Source: Eretmocerus hayati (lineage: Eukaryota; Arthropoda; Insecta; Hymenoptera; Aphelinidae). Taken from it: DNA of 64,000 bases. Location: assembly GCA_029851415.1 (NCBI GenBank), contig CM056742.1, forward strand, positions 79,784,748 to 79,848,747. The letters run 5' to 3'. Positions within the stretch are counted from its first letter, which is position 1, and the number at the start of each line of letters is the position of its first letter. Under the pieces are notes generated by a model that did not search any database, was not told where the DNA came from, and saw only the letters and a list, made by a program, of their open reading frames with translations. Position numbers and translations under genes: made by a program. Positions 31,981 to 40,412 of the stretch are shown piece by piece.

Positions 31981-34287
31981 CTAGTTTAAATGCTGGTTTA
32001 CACTTGGGCTCGACTGGTTTTGGGGCTGAGCGGGTGGAGTCTGAGGGTTACCCACCGGCGGTGATTGAGAGTTCTGAGCTTGAGGTTGATTTTGAGGTTG
32101 GGAGTGGGCTTGGGCTTGGGCCTGGGCTTGATTAGGGTCTTGCAAATAGTTGTTCTCACGGTGCCATGGAGCGTCGTTTTGCCCGTAATTGTTACCGTTG
32201 TACCCGCGGCCTCTGCCTCTACCGCGATAACCACCTCCTCGTCCGCGACGTGTGCTCGGACGATCGATATAAACTTCACGTTTCTCAAAATCTCTCTCTA
32301 ATGCCCAACAAATCTTCGCATCGTGACCGTCTCTCTCACAGTATTGACACTTTTTGTTGTCGTTCATCTTTTTGTAGCATTTCGATTCCACGTGATTTGA
32401 CAGATTGCAATATGCACACACGATCTGGGAATCTGCGATTCGCACATTCGCTACCGTATGACTCGACTTCGACTCTGCCGTTCCCTCCGAAATGGGATAA
32501 TTTTTTCTCTGTAAAGCAGCCTGTTGCGCGTGTTTCACCGCTTCTCGTATGTTACTCGGGCGATTGCTGCGTACAACGCTCTCTAATTCAGGGCCGATCC
32601 CTATGATAAAACGTGTCAACGCAGCGTCATCAGCATCCCGCGTGCGCGAGTTTATCTCAGACCGGGTATATTGAGTTTTGGATTCCGCAGTACTTTTAAA
32701 TCTCCTCAGGATTTTCTGAATGCGGGTGCCGTAAGATTCTAAAGTTTCATCTCTTCGCTTAACACAATTTTTCAGTTCAGACATTATGTCGTCTAGGGAA
32801 TCTACCATGGTAAACTGTTCCTCTAATTCTTTCAAGAATTGTTCGACAGAATCGAATTTGAGGACTGCCGAACCGAATAGTGACTTTGCCGTTCCTCTCA
32901 ATTTGCTAGAGATGTTCATCAGAATAATACGATCTGACCCGGGCCCCCCTACGCTTGCTGCGATTCTTACTGCAGTCGTGAACGCGTCCAATGAATCCGA
33001 CTCCCCGTTGAATTCGCCCACATTTTTCAGAATTTTGTGTAAATGTGAGTATACACTCAATCCTGAAATATTTTGTTCTGGAGAATGTGTGTTTCGTTGA
33101 GAAAGTTGAGTCTGCTCTTCTAAATTTTGAAAATGAATGTTTTGAGAGGTCCCTGCATTGAATGTTGCACTCTGCTGAGTATTAACTTGTGGAAATGATT
33201 GAGACATGGCATTTTGATTTATCACTTCAAATTGTTGGGGAATCGAATAATTCGCACTAAAATTCTGTGGTGCTAGGGTTTCTCGAGGCAAATTATTCGG
33301 ATAAGAACTACTCCTGGTCGCGTGGCATTCTTGTCCACGAATGTCTTGTAGATTCCTGTCGTGACTTGGCTGTGACTCGCGCAGATTCAACTTTCTCCAC
33401 ATTTCTGCCATTTTCGAAAAACTTATTCCTCGCAGGAAATTTTCAAAGGGCGAGTCTCCGGATTTAGGGACGGTCTTTCTCGGGCAGGCAACAGGCTCAT
33501 GAGTTTGGGGATTTTTGAATATTCCCTGAATCGTTTGATTTTGCATGAAATCGTTTTGATGCTGTTCTTGGCTAAAAACTTCGGGCCTTGATTCCATTTT
33601 TGGTGGGGAATCCCACGGAGTTTGGGGATTATTTTGAGGCAGGTTCGGCTGAAACGTGACCGAAGTTGCTGGTCTTGGTGAATTATTCAAGCTTCTATTA
33701 AAATTAGTATAACTTTCTAAATTCTGAAATGTGCCGTTATCCTGTGAAATAATACCATTTTGGTTTTGCTTCCCATTTAAATTCAACGAAACGGTGTTTC
33801 TCATCCTCATATTCTGCTCATGAGGCTGCTGCTTGCATAAGAAAATTTGCCCGTTTGGTCCCGTCAGGTAGAACGTTTCAGGGTAGGACCTTTGACCCGT
33901 ATTGCGCATAGGGGGCCAATTTACGTTCACACGCACCGGGGACTCCTCTATGACGGGCACACCCGCTCGCCACTGCTGATACGCAGGACCCGTAAACTGA
34001 TTTTGGGGCGTACTTGCCCGGCTCATATTGCCGTATTCCATCTCATCTCCCGCGTTATTCATCGCAGTCGCATCTAATCCCCATGCTTCATCTCGATTAT
34101 TCACGTCAAAGTATGAATTTTCTTCTCCAGCGTTACGTTCACGCTGGTCCGTAAACTGATTTTGATCGTTCTGGCTGGGGTTCTCAAAAATTTCCGGCCT
34201 CGGATGGGCATTTTTAGGCAGAGTGCCTGTCTGATTTAAAGTCTCCTTGCTCTTAGATTTGGAGAACATATTCAGCATTTTGGACAT
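31981..34287 (-). CDS. gag: Gag with long Asn/Gln-rich N-terminus and two zinc knuckles
   Basis: 768 codons, intact. The first 400 or so residues are rich in Asn, Gln, Ser and Pro, with no folded domain that I recognise. A capsid-like core follows (about 430-560, including KLRGTAKSLF and LESYGTRIQKI). Two CCHC knuckles of C-x2-C-x4-H-x4-C spacing follow near 625-658 (CAYC..H....C, CQYC..H....C). After them come an RGG-type Arg/Gly stretch and a Gln/Pro-rich tail with QAQAQAQA. Gag forms the particle and binds genomic RNA in this family. The N-terminal extension makes it much longer than the usual 400-500 residues. The TAG stop follows the slippery heptamer directly, so Gag-Pol adds Pol after almost complete Gag. 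Confidence 0.88.
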   Translation of the reverse strand: MSKMLNMFSKSKSKETLNQTGTLPKNAHPRPEIFENPSQNDQNQFTDQRERNAGEENSYFDVNNRDEAWGLDATAMNNAGDEMEYGNMSRASTPQNQFTGPAYQQWRAGVPVIEESPVRVNVNWPPMRNTGQRSYPETFYLTGPNGQIFLCKQQPHEQNMRMRNTVSLNLNGKQNQNGIISQDNGTFQNLESYTNFNRSLNNSPRPATSVTFQPNLPQNNPQTPWDSPPKMESRPEVFSQEQHQNDFMQNQTIQGIFKNPQTHEPVACPRKTVPKSGDSPFENFLRGISFSKMAEMWRKLNLRESQPSHDRNLQDIRGQECHATRSSSYPNNLPRETLAPQNFSANYSIPQQFEVINQNAMSQSFPQVNTQQSATFNAGTSQNIHFQNLEEQTQLSQRNTHSPEQNISGLSVYSHLHKILKNVGEFNGESDSLDAFTTAVRIAASVGGPGSDRIILMNISSKLRGTAKSLFGSAVLKFDSVEQFLKELEEQFTMVDSLDDIMSELKNCVKRRDETLESYGTRIQKILRRFKSTAESKTQYTRSEINSRTRDADDAALTRFIIGIGPELESVVRSNRPSNIREAVKHAQQAALQRKNYPISEGTAESKSSHTVANVRIADSQIVCAYCNLSNHVESKCYKKMNDNKKCQYCERDGHDAKICWALERDFEKREVYIDRPSTRRGRGGGYRGRGRGRGYNGNNYGQNDAPWHRENNYLQDPNQAQAQAQAHSQPQNQPQAQNSQSPPVGNPQTPPAQPQNQSSPSVNQHLN
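31984..31990 (-). promoter_or_regulatory. -1 ribosomal frameshift site TTTAAAC
   Basis: The last gag codons read CA(T TTA AAC) followed directly by TAG, so the heptamer is in the correct X XXY YYZ phase. The pol frame is exactly -1 to gag and is open through this point, continuing as Leu-Asp-Ala-Arg into Pol. This is the same heptamer used by coronaviruses and several retroviruses. Confidence 0.85.
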
Positions 34288-34768
34288 TACGATTTCAGTT
34301 CTTTTTTTTCTTTCAAAATTGGCTCAGAGTAAAGATGCGATTGCGATGACACACGTCTCTATGAACGAGATAAGAATGAGGAAAAATATGGTACGGTATT
34401 TACGCTGAAGTGCTGCAGCAGGCCAAGGCGATGATAGCGACGCAAAACTGCATGTCCACCTCGCTACAGGCTCGTATGATGATCGCTTCGCTGCTTTATC
34501 TCCCCGGTGTTATCGGTGAGTCGCGCTGCGCTGATGTTCTGCTGATGTGCGGGCGGGCGGGTGGGCAGGTCCAGATGATCGGCCAATTGAACAGCTTGGC
34601 TTCGATTCCGCTTGGCTCTTCCTCTCGTCTCCTAGTCACTTTCTCTCACACGACACTCTCGCAGCGGAATCTCGAAAACTTTTTTTTTTTGGAAAAATTT
34701 TCAACGAAAATTTTCGACTTTTCTGAAAAACTCGCGGGAAACTACCCCACCTAGCACCAAAGATGATG
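34288..34768 (-). other. provirus 5' leader with candidate primer-binding site
   Basis: The untranslated leader between the 5' LTR and gag. On the element strand a TGG-initial segment (TGGTGCTAGGTGGGG, plus 34744-34758) starts about 10 nt after the LTR end and is the best primer-binding-site candidate. I cannot match it to a specific tRNA by eye. A run of A at 34681-34691 (plus T) lies further in. Confidence 0.5.
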
Positions 34769-35102
34769 TGTAACGTGGGACAGGAGTTTCGGGAAGGAAC
34801 ACGAGTTATTACAGACAGAGTGACTTTAATGTGAAACAAGAGACTCGAGAGAGAGTGTGTGTGGACTCAAAGGTTGGTCGGAGCGGTCTGCCCGCTGTGC
34901 GGCCCGTCGTCCGTGACGATGGGTCGCACCGCGAAGTAGTACCTGGGGGAAGGCGCGGAGCGCCGTCAGAACCGCTGACGGTGCACCCGCGACGGACAGC
35001 GAGCGGCGCACGGGCGTTGCGTGGCTCGCGGAGCCGTCGCCGGTGAACCGTCATGGGACGGGATGAGGCGCGGGCGGAGGGCCCGAGACTCACCCCGTCA
35101 CA
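34769..35102 (-). repeat. 5' LTR of the provirus
   Basis: 334 bp, nearly identical to the 3' LTR, with two substitutions. The ATTAAA hexamer is at 34825-34830 (plus TTTAAT). CpG-rich. As the upstream LTR it should hold the promoter, though no TATA box is visible. A CCCAG|GTACTA sequence within it resembles a splice donor. Confidence 0.92.
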
Positions 35103-35106
35103 ATAC
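35103..35106. repeat. 4-bp target-site duplication of the provirus, right
   Basis: ATAC, matching 20608-20611. It falls inside the LINE ORF2. With one copy removed together with the provirus, the two halves of ORF2 are in the same frame. Confidence 0.85.
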
Positions 35107-35835
35107 TTTGATAAAAAAGTTGGTGTCCATTAAATGACTGATTATTGGGAGGTGGTCACTACCTCTGGAGTTTTTATCTACTTCCCAAAAGATTTTATTG
35201 AAGATATCAAGTGTGGCTAAACCAATATCCGGGCAACTTCGTTTGCTATGAATTCTCGTAGCCTCGCCCGAATTAAGAAACCCGTAATCGTTTGACTCTA
35301 AGACTGCTTGTGCAAGATTCTCTCCGATAGCATTGTCAATTTCACTCCCCCATAAATGATTTTGGGCATTTAGATCTCCCATAATTATGAATTTTGTTAG
35401 TTTCTTTCCCTCATTCAAGATTTTTGAAAATGTGGATGAGTTGACAATGTTGTATGGAGGGTTGTATGTGAAAAGTAGATGGTATATGGATCCATCGTTG
35501 TGTGTTACCGAAATGCAAATGTACTCCATACCTCTCGGTATCGATCTCAATATCACTCTATTGTATGAAATTTTTTCCCGTATGAGTAGTAACAGGCCTC
35601 CTCCGTTTTCTTTTAATGCATCGGTTCGTGTAGCGTTTATAAAATTGTAACCGCTAAATTGTATGATTGGATCTTCACAAGTTAAGAAAGTTTCTGCAAA
35701 GCATACAATGTCAAAATTCTGGCAAAAGTGTTGTAATTCGGGCCATTTACTTTTCACTCCTCTTGTGTTCCAATAGCCTATGCTTGTGTGTTGTGATCTT
35801 TGTTGATTCGGCGCGCGTAATGAATTTTGAGTCAT
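35103..35835 (-). pseudogene. I-type LINE ORF2, 5' part: endonuclease
   Basis: APE-type endonuclease domain from an ATG at 35833-35835. Visible blocks are YWNTRGVKSKW, CFAETFL, GGGLLLLIREK, IIMGDLNAQNHLWGS, CPDIGL and GSDHLPII, so the catalytic positions known in the family (N, E, D-x-N, D-H) are all present. It nicks the target DNA to start target-primed reverse transcription. The reading is cut at the provirus edge and then stops within a few codons in the LTR. The remainder of ORF2 is at 17543-20611. It lies 65 bp downstream of ORF1, a usual arrangement for I elements. Confidence 0.88.
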
Positions 35836-35900
35836 GTTGTGTAGTGTAATGTGTGTGTGTATGTGTATATGAGTGACTGTATATCGATAGTTGATTTTGT

Positions 35901-37499
35901 TTAATTTGGTCTAAGTTTGTTATTCGAAAGTTTCGCTATGTTATTTGCTTGATTCAAGTTCGTGTATTGCAATTTTGTCTCATTTGGCTTCGTCTCTTCC
36001 TCAGGCTTATGCCGTTTGCCCGCGGGTATCGCATACGGTTGCTCGTCTTTTCTATCTCTACGGTTTTGTGCTACTTTAGCTTTAAACGCCTGTTTTTGCG
36101 CGCTTCTTGTCATGCTCTCGAATACCCGATTGTCTCGAATATCATCGAGGTGGTTCACCAGTTTTTTGTCCTGTTGTGTATTTTGTGTGGGGCTCACTGA
36201 AGCTGCTGGTGCTACTGTTTGTGTTGGTGTCCGCGGTGGGGACGATAGATCATTCGTCTTAGGAGACTGGGAGGGGGAGATTATGGAGTATTCCATCGAG
36301 GTGTTTTGGGTTTCAGGGGCAATGTCCTCGGTATCGTTGACCGTTTCGTCGTCTTGGTTTGATGTTGTTATTTGTACTGTTCGTCCTATAATATCGATTT
36401 GGGATATGTCATATGTCTGTCCATCTTCTGTTATTTGGACTTCGTCTATTTCAGGCCATTCGTTTGCAAGGACTGTGAAAATATCTTTATGTTCAAAAAA
36501 CTCTCTCTTGCTTATATAGGGGTTCGAAGGGTCTATGTATGTTTCTGATAGTTTTTTCCCCTTTGACTGTTCGAATTTCAATTTGTAATTACTTTGGACT
36601 AGCGTGATTGCTTCTGCTCTAGAAATCCGTCTTTGCGTCATAAGGAAGTTTATTTCTTTATTGAACTGAAAATGGACGCAGCTACGATCTGACGCGCTAT
36701 GATTTCCTCGACAGTTCGCGCATCTTGGAGAGTGTGAGCAAAAACCTTCTGTATAATGGTCCTCTCCGCAATTTACACATTTGAAACCGTTTCTGCAGGT
36801 CGCTGCGCTATGTCCATACCGTTGACAATTGAAGCATCGTAAGACGGCTGGGATAAAATACTCGACGGTTCTGAAAACCGCGCCGAAGAGTCTGATGTTT
36901 TCTGGAAGTTCGTTCTTCGCGAAAATTTTGAATTTATCCGTTGGGTGGTCGACTATACCCTTATGAGACCGGATTTTCGAAACCACTCTCTCTACTTTAA
37001 GAATTTTCTTCCTGGTGTTCTCGTCAAGTCCATCAAGTATGTCTTGTCCCGTAATCTTTTCTCCAATATTGTATATCAGTCCAATCTTGTAAATACTAGT
37101 GTCTGGTATAAAAGCGCACCAGTTTTCGTTTATCGTTGTAAGTTTTTGAGTCACGAAATCATTTGCCAGTTCTGGAGTCGCGAATTTTGCTGCGTATTTT
37201 ACTGGACCTGCAGGGAGTAGGTCCACGATTTCGGCTCCCCCGCGAAATAGTTTAAGTCCAAGTTCAGTCAAATGGTACTTTCCCAGGTTACAACCCTCGC
37301 GCTTGTCGAAAATGTGAACTATAAAGGGCCCGAGTGCGTTACTTTCGAATCGGTTATCTTTCTGGGCTTGATACGCATCAAGCAGGTACTTATTTTCTAC
37401 TTCGTACTTCTTGCCTACATGCCGACCATTCTTTGGCCCATCAACAGTTTGGTCTACGTGAGAATTTGTGTCGTTCTGGCTCATTTTGATGATAATCAA
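35901..37499 (-). CDS. I-type LINE ORF1, zinc-knuckle nucleic-acid-binding protein
   Basis: 532 codons, open throughout. The N-terminal half resembles the RRM-like region of I-element ORF1 (about 55-200). Three Cys/His knuckles follow at about 222-262 (CFNCQRYGHSAATC, CVNCGEDHYTEGFC, CANCRGNH..C), as in Gag-like ORF1 proteins of I, R1 and TART-type LINEs. The C-terminal third is Asn/Gln/Thr/Pro-rich and ends in a Lys/Arg-rich stretch. It binds element RNA and forms the ribonucleoprotein. A second ATG six codons in (MSQND) is a possible start. Unlike ORF2, this frame has no visible lesion, which fits a fairly recent LINE insertion. Confidence 0.85.
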   Translation of the reverse strand: MIIIKMSQNDTNSHVDQTVDGPKNGRHVGKKYEVENKYLLDAYQAQKDNRFESNALGPFIVHIFDKREGCNLGKYHLTELGLKLFRGGAEIVDLLPAGPVKYAAKFATPELANDFVTQKLTTINENWCAFIPDTSIYKIGLIYNIGEKITGQDILDGLDENTRKKILKVERVVSKIRSHKGIVDHPTDKFKIFAKNELPENIRLFGAVFRTVEYFIPAVLRCFNCQRYGHSAATCRNGFKCVNCGEDHYTEGFCSHSPRCANCRGNHSASDRSCVHFQFNKEINFLMTQRRISRAEAITLVQSNYKLKFEQSKGKKLSETYIDPSNPYISKREFFEHKDIFTVLANEWPEIDEVQITEDGQTYDISQIDIIGRTVQITTSNQDDETVNDTEDIAPETQNTSMEYSIISPSQSPKTNDLSSPPRTPTQTVAPAASVSPTQNTQQDKKLVNHLDDIRDNRVFESMTRSAQKQAFKAKVAQNRRDRKDEQPYAIPAGKRHKPEEETKPNETKLQYTNLNQANNIAKLSNNKLRPN

Positions 37500-38063
37500 A
37501 TAAATTCGTGAAAAATACCGAAGATGTGTCTGGTCTGATATAGACGCGTTTGGAGTGAATCAACCTTATGGTAAATGAATGTAAACAGAGTTTACGTGTC
37601 AGTTGTGTATGTATAGCTTGCTTGACCTTTTCTGCGCTTATGTCTTGAATTCGAATATTCGTGTCTCGTGAAACGCTCGAGGGACTTGACTGGTCACTAG
37701 TTTAAAAGCTCTAAATATCGAATCAAAGGTTTTTCCAAGATGGACAGTGAAATATCTCCTCGTAAAATCTTACACAACTATTCGGTACTAATACAGAAAC
37801 TCTTTGGTTATTAGCAAGGGAGGTATCTCCCAGTCTAGATTTTCAGTACAAATATATACACTCAATTAACAATAAATTAAATTATTCGCGAGAGAATGCC
37901 TATTAACTATTACTTGCGTTTTGTCGATCTGTTTCTGGCGAAGGCTGCAATGTTGAATTTTTCCGGCTTTTGGTTGGTCTTCCTTGGTAAATTCAGTCGT
38001 ATATGTAATAACCGGCGAGCAGCGCCGCGCGAGCCTCTCTCTAGCGTGTCTCGAACCGAACTC
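37500..38063 (-). promoter_or_regulatory. 5' untranslated/promoter region of the I-type LINE
   Basis: About 564 bp from the LINE 5' end, set by the duplication at 38064, to ORF1. In this family the internal promoter lies here. I see no ORF. The distal 90 bp are GC-rich. Confidence 0.65.
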
Positions 38064-38075
38064 CAGGCCGTAAAG
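38064..38075. repeat. target-site duplication of the I-type LINE, right copy
   Basis: CAGGCCGTAAAG, exact match to 17250-17261. Confidence 0.85.
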
Positions 38076-38137
38076 TTCGACCTAGCCGCAGGCCGGCATC
38101 GCGAATCCTGCTCTGAGCTCGGCAAGGACTGCGGTAA

Positions 38138-38285
38138 GGCTGCATTTTCACGCTAGCGATTTTTCGCCGCGGCGAGCGATCTTTACCATTGGTGTGAGAG
38201 AGAACGACTGATACAACTTTCTCTCTCATACCGATGACGAAGATCACTCGCCGCGGCGAAAAATCGCTAGCGTGAAAATGCAGCC
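38138..38285. mobile_element. 148-bp MITE, PIF/Harbinger (Tourist)-like
   Basis: Near-perfect inverted arms of about 65 bp starting GGCTGCATTTTCACGCTAGC and ending in the complement, flanked by TAA at 38135-38137 and 38286-38288. A 3-bp TAA/TTA target duplication is the mark of the PIF/Harbinger superfamily. It has no coding capacity, so it must be mobilised in trans. Confidence 0.7.
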
Positions 38286-38288
38286 TAA

Positions 38289-39070
38289 GTATATCGGGAC
38301 TTGCGATAAGACCAACCAAGCCTGGCGCTTGGAGCGCGCCGAGTTCTGCGGCAGGGAAGTGTACTAAACGTGTCGCTAGGTCGAGCGCAAGCCTGTCGCA
38401 CGCCTTGGCCTGTCCTAACGACACATCGGCTGAGTCCTGCAGACGCGCGCCCCATTAAACCCCATATAATAACGACGGAGAATTATGAACACTAATATAT
38501 ATCATTGTTAATAAATCACCGTCTTATCCAATATCTTAGCTGCATTGTTCAAGATGTATTTTTTATTCTTGTACAATGCGTTTTTTGTAAAACACATACC
38601 CATCATACAATGGCAAGCCCTTTGAGTGGCTCGATGAACATGTATATTCTTTGAGCACTCTCAGTCAGAATAGTAGTTCAGCCTACTGGATAAGATTGTC
38701 GCCTAGCACGCAATAGCTCTGGGTTCAAATCCTTCAATGGGTTTTTTTACTTCTTCCATAACAATTTTCTGTTCTGACACGAATTTTTGTGTAGCACAAG
38801 GTTAATTTTCTTGCTGCGAAGACTTGGTATCCAACTCGATAAATATCGATTTTCATTGGGTTCCTGGAAAACTTGTTCATGGACTGCTCAGCATTGATGG
38901 GATAGATTACTGGATCTTTACAGAAATCAATCTGTTAAGAACCTCAAAAGTCAAAAATCCCCCGAAGAATAAGAAACAAGTCGTGCAATATTCAGCTATT
39001 CATATTGTAAATTACAAATTGTTAATGCGAGTGTTTTGTGGCTGGTTGCTATGATGTATGTAATAATTTT
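38289..39070. other. no gene recognised; tRNA-like segment inside
   Basis: The left part is GC-rich up to about 38450 and then becomes AT-rich. A tRNA-like stretch is listed separately. No coding region is supported. Confidence 0.45.
38674..38748 (+). ncRNA. tRNA-like sequence, possible SINE head or tRNA pseudogene
   Basis: A B-box-like GGTTCAAATCC (about 38717) follows an A-box-like TAGTTCAGCCTACTGG (about 38671) at roughly tRNA spacing, with a T7 run just downstream, as in a pol III terminator. I could not fold convincing acceptor and D stems, so this is a pseudogene or SINE candidate only. Confidence 0.3.
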
Positions 39071-39132
39071 GTTGAATTGCACACATACATAGTACATCAT
39101 AATTGATGTACTATGTATGTGTGCAATTCAAC
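39071..39132. repeat. 29-bp-arm perfect inverted repeat at LINE 5' junction
   Basis: The arms 39071-39099 and 39104-39132 are exact reverse complements around TAAT. The right arm is the first 29 bp of the LINE fragment that follows. The left arm is therefore an inverted copy of the LINE's truncated 5' edge, as expected from snap-back or twin-primed reverse transcription. Confidence 0.8.
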
Positions 39133-40412
39133 TGCTTGATTTCTCAAAAGCATTTGACAGGGTCGATCACAAGTTATTACTATGTAAATTGCATAATTTA
39201 GGTGTGCCGAAGTTGCTTGTTAAATGGATTGAATCGTACCTGATGGATAGGTACCAAATTGTGAAACTCTGTGGAGCTTTTTCTGATCCAGTACATGTCA
39301 AATCAGGAGTTCCTCAGGAGTCCCATCTTGGCCCTCTGTTGTTCAACGTTTTTGTAAATGACATTATCGAAGTTGTCAGAAACTCTAAGTGCCTACTTTA
39401 TGCTGATGACATCAAACTCTTCATGAGAATTAGTTCTCCACTTGACTGTAAACTCCTTCAAGATGATTTGTCTAGTATTGTTGAGTGGTCAATACACAAT
39501 GGGTTAAACTTGAACATTGAGAAATGTAAAGCTATGTCAATAAGCCGTAACCTTTTCCCAAATCACTATGTCTACTCAATCTTATCGCAAAAGCTGGAGA
39601 GAGTCATCAACTTTAAAGATCTCGGGGTTATTTTTGACAGTGAGCTTGATTTCGGTAGCCATATCAGTGAATCGGGCTCTAAAGCTTTCAGAAACCTTGG
39701 CTTCATCAATCGGAATACGCAAGATTTTAGCAATCCAAAATCCTATCTTAACTTATACAAAAGTATCGTTGTTCCATCTCTCACTTATGCATCCATCATA
39801 TGGAGTCCTCACTTGGAATCTAGAATTTCAGAATTAGAGTCCGTACAAAGGAGATTCCTTCGGAGTCTGTCTTATCGCCTAGGCTCACCTATGAATAGAT
39901 TGAACCACGATTTCACTGTTATTTCTAGGAATCATAAGATATGCACTGTTAAATCCCTACATCATTTCAAAGACACAGCATTTGTTTGGAATATTCTTGA
40001 AGGAAAGATAAATTGCTCATTCATTGCCTCACTCTTCCAATCTAGGAGTAATCCGTACCCAACTAGAGATCCAAGACCATTATCGGTTGATTCTTTCAGC
40101 AGCAATTTGAGCTTTAATTCGGTAGTTGCTAGATTGAGGCGAAGATGGAATGATCTACCAAGTTATATTAGAAATCATGATTCGTATTTGCCTTTCAAAC
40201 ATGATGCTATGCAAAATGTGTGCAAGTATTACTAAGTTTCTCAATTATTTATATTTGCTTAACTGCATATTATTTATTTTATGATACATTATCTTGATTT
40301 CTCATGTTGTTGTTTTCTGTTGATATTTATGTCGCTCTTGGATATTTTTATACTTATGTAAAGGGCATATTGCCCGTATATTGTTTAAAATAAATAAATA
40401 AATAAATAAATA
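39104..40412 (+). mobile_element. 5'-truncated Jockey/CR1-type LINE
   Basis: Holds only the second half of the reverse transcriptase and the C-terminal part. A short 3' untranslated region follows, with the hairpin GGGCATATTGCCC, and then an (AATA)n tail at 40387-40412. The 5' edge is the inverted repeat described above. No convincing target-site duplication could be read, because the flank merges with the A/T-rich tail. Confidence 0.85.
39117..40235 (+). pseudogene. reverse transcriptase fragment of a LINE
   Basis: 372 open codons starting inside the reverse transcriptase at the LDFSKAFDRVDH block. LLYADDIKLF (catalytic ADD) is intact. The usual GVPQG reads GVPQE, a change in a conserved glycine. 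The thumb and C-terminal region ends at a natural stop (NVCKYY). The absence of stops means this fragment is not old, even though it lacks the endonuclease and the N-terminal half of the reverse transcriptase and so cannot work. The sequence is of the same broad clade as the minus-strand LINE at 9528-14122 but well diverged from it. Confidence 0.85.

Larger units (their letters stand above)
20612..35102 (-). mobile_element. 14.5-kb errantivirus-like LTR provirus (Ty3/Gypsy)
   Basis: Complete insertion on the minus strand: 5' LTR 34769-35102, leader, gag 31981-34287, pol 26123-31936, env 23978-26098, a 3-kb non-coding stretch, then 3' LTR 20612-20945. The LTRs are both 334 bp, run TG...CA and differ at two positions that I can find, and the 4-bp flanking repeat ATAC is exact. 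All three genes are open. This is roughly twice the usual size of an errantivirus. The extra length lies in a long Gag N-terminus, a large insert in Pol (an OTU-like domain and linkers) and the 3' non-coding region. Young age is inferred from LTR identity. It interrupts ORF2 of the I-type LINE. Confidence 0.92.
17262..38063 (-). mobile_element. full-length I-type LINE, split by an LTR provirus
   Basis: Minus-strand non-LTR retrotransposon of about 6.3 kb once the 14.5-kb insertion is left out. It has a 5' untranslated region (37500-38063), ORF1 with zinc knuckles (35901-37499), and ORF2 with endonuclease (35103-35835), reverse transcriptase, RNase H and a C-terminal CCHC (17543-20611), ending in a poly-A tail at 17262-17274. 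The 12-bp duplication CAGGCCGTAAAG on both sides fixes both ends. The RNase H domain after the reverse transcriptase places it in the I superfamily. It is a full-length copy that was damaged mainly by the later insertion and by one amber codon in ORF2. Confidence 0.9.

Noticed and set aside
27000..33500. Several plus-strand frames of 70-190 codons across gag, pol and env
   Set aside because: They are antisense to long, domain-bearing minus-strand genes and show no recognisable features.
34744..34758. Assignment of the provirus primer to a named tRNA
   Set aside because: The TGG-initial segment is in the right area, but I could not match it to any tRNA 3' end with confidence.
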